A DNA stretch of 7,193 nt from an uncultured Erysipelotrichaceae bacterium (GTDB lineage Bacteria > Bacillota_I > Bacilli_A > RFN20 > CAG-826): NCBI GenBank assembly GCA_902791085.1, contig CADAUN010000069.1:1-7193 (forward strand), written 5' to 3'. Shown here piece by piece: positions 4,292 through 7,193 of this stretch (position 1 is its first letter; every line of letters starts with the position of its first letter). The translations under genes were made by a program, and so were the position numbers. The notes below the pieces were generated by a model. The model had not been told where the DNA came from and made no database searches. It saw only the letters and a list, made by a program, of their open reading frames with translations.

Positions 4292-5668
4292 ATGAAAAAG
4301 AAAATCGCCTTCGCTGTAAGCGCTTTAGCACTTCTTGCTTTGGCTTCTTGCCAAAGCCCGTTTGAAGAACAAAAAATCGAGGAAGACAAATTCAATTTAA
4401 CGATTGCAACCTATTCCGAAGAAGGAGAGGAGACCGTTTTAAAAGAATTGGCTTCTTCCTACCAGAAAACGCATCCAGAAATCAATATCATCGTGAAAAC
4501 CTTTGGTGGCGAGCTCTTCCGTAATTACATGACGAAATACGCCTCTAACCAAGATAAACTCCCTGACATGATTTGGATGCCAGACGATCAATTTGCCGCT
4601 TTTGCCGATGGGGGATATTTCTTGGATTTGCGTTCATTTTATGAAGCGAGCCCCGAGACAAGCTATAGTAACTATTATTCCTCGATGTTAAATGCTGCGT
4701 CATATATTGGGGAATACAAGCCGCTTTCCGAAGATACCGATCCAAAATATGGCATTTATTATGCGCCACGCGACTACGACAAGATTGGTATTGTCTATAA
4801 CACCAAATTGTTCGAAGAATATGACATCGCTGTTCCTTCGATGGAAAACTGGGACATGAATGCTTTCTATGCCCTTTGCAAGTCCATCTCTGCCAAATTG
4901 GGAAGAGGCAGTAACCGTGTGATTACGTTGAATAGCTGGTGGGAGCCAGTTTATACCACTTTATTTAAAGAATTAGGCGGCGATGGATTAGTTACCGCCG
5001 AGGGAAAATGCAATTTGGGAAGTGATGCTAACCGCGCTGTTGAATCGTCTTTATACGACAATTTGTTTGCGGATGAGAAAATCATGCAGTCGCAAGACAA
5101 TGATTTCACACGTGGTTTAACTTTTATGACCGTTGTGGCGCGTCCGCGTGTCGCTGGCTTTAAAACCAAAATGGCCGGGTTACGTGAAGATGGCAAATCT
5201 CCGATTGATTTCTTGCCAATGCCTTGCAAATCGATTGCTGCCGGTTGTTCTGGTTATGGAATTGTTAAGAAACATGCCGAAGAAGTGCGCGAAGTCAAAG
5301 GAGAGAAACGCACGGTCAAAGATTTGGCGTGGGACTTTATTAAATACATCATTACGGAAGATGGCCAGGAAGCCGCCGGAAAGACGGGATTAAGCGTTCC
5401 TGTCCTCAAATCTTTAGCAAAAACAGGGGAGTGGCGGAAAGCGATTGATGCCTCTTTAAATCACGATGCTTGGTTAGCAGGTGAAGAACTTCGTTTGACA
5501 ACTTATAACATCTATAAGCCGAATGCCCGCGCTCCTTTGCGGGATTTAATGACCGCTTTTATGAGCAACTTAGAAAAGCAAGCGGAAGGAAAACCGGAAA
5601 AACGCGAAAAACTCATTTCTGACTATACGAACGAATTTAACAAAAAAGCCGAGGGGAATCTTCTTTAA
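4292..5668 (+). CDS. Sugar-type ABC transporter substrate-binding lipoprotein
   Basis: A 458-residue extracellular solute-binding protein of family 1 (SBP_bac_1 type). Residues 1-19 are a lipoprotein signal peptide: MKKK, a hydrophobic core, then the lipobox LASC with Cys20 as the lipidation site, so the mature protein is anchored outside the membrane. The fold markers are an N-terminal strand (FNLTIATYSEEGEE, 34-47), SSYQKTHPEINIIVKT (55-70), PDMIWMPDDQFAAFADGGYFLDL (91-113) and the hinge-like YGIYYAPRDYDKIGIVYNTKLFEEYDI (153-179). These fit binding proteins of oligosaccharide or glycerol-phosphate importers; the exact ligand cannot be inferred. The first permease gene starts two bases after its stop. 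The ATPase is not in the window and may be a shared MsmX/UgpC-type subunit encoded elsewhere. Confidence 0.92.
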   Translation: MKKKIAFAVSALALLALASCQSPFEEQKIEEDKFNLTIATYSEEGEETVLKELASSYQKTHPEINIIVKTFGGELFRNYMTKYASNQDKLPDMIWMPDDQFAAFADGGYFLDLRSFYEASPETSYSNYYSSMLNAASYIGEYKPLSEDTDPKYGIYYAPRDYDKIGIVYNTKLFEEYDIAVPSMENWDMNAFYALCKSISAKLGRGSNRVITLNSWWEPVYTTLFKELGGDGLVTAEGKCNLGSDANRAVESSLYDNLFADEKIMQSQDNDFTRGLTFMTVVARPRVAGFKTKMAGLREDGKSPIDFLPMPCKSIAAGCSGYGIVKKHAEEVREVKGEKRTVKDLAWDFIKYIITEDGQEAAGKTGLSVPVLKSLAKTGEWRKAIDASLNHDAWLAGEELRLTTYNIYKPNARAPLRDLMTAFMSNLEKQAEGKPEKREKLISDYTNEFNKKAEGNLL

Positions 5669-5670
5669 CC

Positions 5671-6609
5671 ATGGAATTGGTTGCACCAAAGAGAAAAAAA
5701 TCAAATTCCCGTTTTTGGCATACGTTTCGGCAAGAAGCGGAAGGCTGGATTTATGTGATTCCCGTCCTAGCGGGGGTGATTATCTTCACTTTAATCCCTA
5801 TGATCGTGTCTTTGATTTATAGCCTTCATGATTACGATCCAACCAAAGCCACGAACCAATTGACCAATTTTGGGTTTCAAAACTACGTTCGGATTTTTAC
5901 GTCTGGCTGGGATGAGGTCGGCCATTCCTTGTTTATCACTTTCCGTTACGCCATTGTTACGGTCATTTTAGGCATGGTAGGTTCTTATGCTTTAGCGTTA
6001 TTTTTGAACTTAAAACACCGTGGGGCAAAAGTCTTTCGTGTGATTTATTATTTGCCTTGTTTAATTCCGGCCGTGGCAAGCACTTTATTATGGAAAGATA
6101 TCACTGGCGTGAATGCTGGGTACATCAACTTAATCTTGGAATCCATCGGTTTGCCACCATATCGCTTTTACGAAGCGAAAGAAACAGTCTTCCCGACCAT
6201 TTTAATGTTGTCGGTGTTTGGCTGGGGCGGAGCGATGATTCCCTGGCTTGCGAGCATGCAAAACATCCCAAAGGATTATTATGAAGCAGCGGAAATCGAT
6301 GGCGCTAACGCATGGCAAAAGCTGATTCATATCACTATTCCTTTGACCACGTCCATGATTTTCTATCTTTTGATTACTTCTATTATTTCTTTGTTACAAG
6401 TGTTCTCAGCTTTCTATCCTTTAAAGAACGGCATTATCGACAACGAAATCAATTTCTATGTGATCATGGTATATGACCGCGCCTTTGTGACACCGAATAC
6501 CTTTGGCTATGCTTGCGCCTTATCCTGGTTCTTATTCGTGATTATCGGCGCGTTGACCGCTTTGATTTTTAAAACAAGTAAGTGGGTGTATTATGGAGAA
6601 GACAATTAA
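5671..6609 (+). CDS. MalF-like ABC sugar importer permease
   Basis: A 312-residue inner-membrane permease of the binding-protein-dependent type (MalF/UgpA/LacF group) with about six helices, the first at residues 26-50. The ATPase-contact EAA loop is YYEAAEIDGANAWQKLIHITIPL (203-225), with the conserved Glu205, Ala206-207, Gly211 and Pro224. LFLNLKHRGAKVFRVIYYLPCLIPAVASTLLW (110-141) is another typical block. The length is normal for family members without the large periplasmic insert of enteric MalF. The start follows the binding-protein stop by two bases, with GAGGGG at 5651-5656, rather far upstream (14 bases), so coupling is likely. The 3' end overlaps the next permease gene by 17 bp. Confidence 0.92.
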   Translation: MELVAPKRKKSNSRFWHTFRQEAEGWIYVIPVLAGVIIFTLIPMIVSLIYSLHDYDPTKATNQLTNFGFQNYVRIFTSGWDEVGHSLFITFRYAIVTVILGMVGSYALALFLNLKHRGAKVFRVIYYLPCLIPAVASTLLWKDITGVNAGYINLILESIGLPPYRFYEAKETVFPTILMLSVFGWGGAMIPWLASMQNIPKDYYEAAEIDGANAWQKLIHITIPLTTSMIFYLLITSIISLLQVFSAFYPLKNGIIDNEINFYVIMVYDRAFVTPNTFGYACALSWFLFVIIGALTALIFKTSKWVYYGEDN

Positions 6610-7193
6610 ACACGCTAACCGGCGGAAATCCGCCAAAAAGATTGTGGGAAGCGTTCTTTTTTATTGCTTTGGCGTTTTGCTTTCGCTGTTCTTTTTGTTC
6701 CCTGTTTATGCGTTGCTAATCAAATCGGTGATGCCGGATTTTCAGCTTTATGAAGAACCGTCTTTGTACCCAAAGTACTTGAATTTCGCTCCCTATGGAA
6801 AAGTGTTTTCGCCGGAATATCTCTGGTATTTTCGTAACACCTTCATTGTTTGCGTTCTTTATATTCTAGGGACGGTATTGGCAGGCAGTTTCACCGCTTA
6901 TGGTTTGACCAAAATGAATTTCCACGGCAAAAACGCGGTGTTCGCGATTATTTTGGTGACGGTTTTCTTACCCGGTGTTGTTACAGGCATCCCCCTTTAT
7001 ATCGTATATGACCATATGGGCTGGACGGGAACGTTATATCCCTTGTGGGTTCCGGTTTGGTTTGGCGGCGGCGCTATGACCATCTTCTTAATCCGCCAAT
7101 TTATGCGTGGCATTCCTAATTCTTTGACCGAAGCGGCCATCTTAGACGGCGCCTCTTCCTTCCGCATTTATTGGCAGATTATTTTGCCGATGA
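6593..7193 (+). CDS. MalG-like ABC sugar importer permease, cut by window end
   Basis: The ATG at 6593 opens a frame of 200 codons that runs off the window. It overlaps the preceding permease gene by 17 bp in another frame, as is common for MalF-MalG pairs. The protein has a basic cytoplasmic N-terminus (MEKTIKHANRRKSAKK), helix 1 at about 17-45, FRNTFIVCVLYILGTVLAGSFTAYGLTKM (80-108) and the EAA loop LTEAAILDGASSFRIYWQIILP (178-199), with Glu180, Gly186 and Pro199 in place. MalG-type permeases are usually about 270-290 residues, so roughly 70-90 residues lie beyond the edge. It should pair with the upstream permease to form the membrane channel. The ribosome-binding site is weak (AGTGGG), consistent with translational coupling. 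Confidence 0.93.
   Translation, partial: MEKTIKHANRRKSAKKIVGSVLFYCFGVLLSLFFLFPVYALLIKSVMPDFQLYEEPSLYPKYLNFAPYGKVFSPEYLWYFRNTFIVCVLYILGTVLAGSFTAYGLTKMNFHGKNAVFAIILVTVFLPGVVTGIPLYIVYDHMGWTGTLYPLWVPVWFGGGAMTIFLIRQFMRGIPNSLTEAAILDGASSFRIYWQIILPM

Noticed and set aside
4089..4295. 68-codon plus-strand frame running into the binding-protein start
   Set aside because: It covers the repeats, the promoter and the ribosome-binding site of the ABC operon, has no good ribosome-binding site of its own, and its product resembles no protein I recognise.
4292..5668. Assigning a specific sugar to the importer
   Set aside because: No glycosidase, regulator or ATPase gene is in the window, and binding-protein sequence alone does not reveal the ligand.

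Overview
This window looks like chromosomal DNA from a low-to-moderate GC Gram-positive-type bacterium, probably an uncultured gut Bacilli/Erysipelotrichales-like lineage. The clues are a lipoprotein-type binding protein with a multi-sugar ABC transporter, a PF06541 membrane protein, compact operons and Shine-Dalgarno sites of the GAGG/AAGGA type. All visible Trp codons are TGG, and genes end in both TAA and TGA, so the standard bacterial code fits. The taxonomic guess is an inference from gene content only.

Layout. (1) Positions 1-317 hold the 5' part of a small membrane-protein gene read leftward and cut by the window edge. Its first ~130 window bases are strikingly AT-rich (about 19% GC by hand count, against about 46% just beyond), so the join may be foreign or an assembly chimera. 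(2) Positions 318-455 are a divergent promoter region with a 7-bp dyad and a TATAAT box so close to the next ATG that this gene is probably leaderless. (3) Positions 456-1916 (+) are a two-gene operon: a PF06541 'ABC-transporter type IV' membrane protein and a YhhN/TMEM86-family protein. It ends at an intrinsic terminator that lies inside the opposing gene. (4) Positions 1904-3912 (-) are an operon of an MFS transporter followed, with a 4-bp overlap, by the XTP/dITP pyrophosphatase rdgB. (5) Positions 3913-4291 are a 379-bp divergent control region rich in inverted repeats. (6) Positions 4292-7193 (+) are a carbohydrate-type ABC importer: lipoprotein binding protein, MalF-like permease, and MalG-like permease cut by the window end.

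How the parts relate. The MFS gene and the ABC importer diverge from one control region. Both sides carry the same 13-bp element oriented toward their own gene, and both have a TTGC-N3-GCAA palindrome at the predicted promoter. This suggests co-regulation of two uptake systems, perhaps for related sugars. No ATPase, transcriptional regulator or glycosidase gene is in the window, so the substrate cannot be named.

I found no clearly new multi-gene system. The most unusual features are the terminator formed by the codons of RdgB's conserved SHR motif on the opposite strand, the paired elements of the 3913-4291 control region, the likely leaderless start at 456, and the abrupt composition break near 130.
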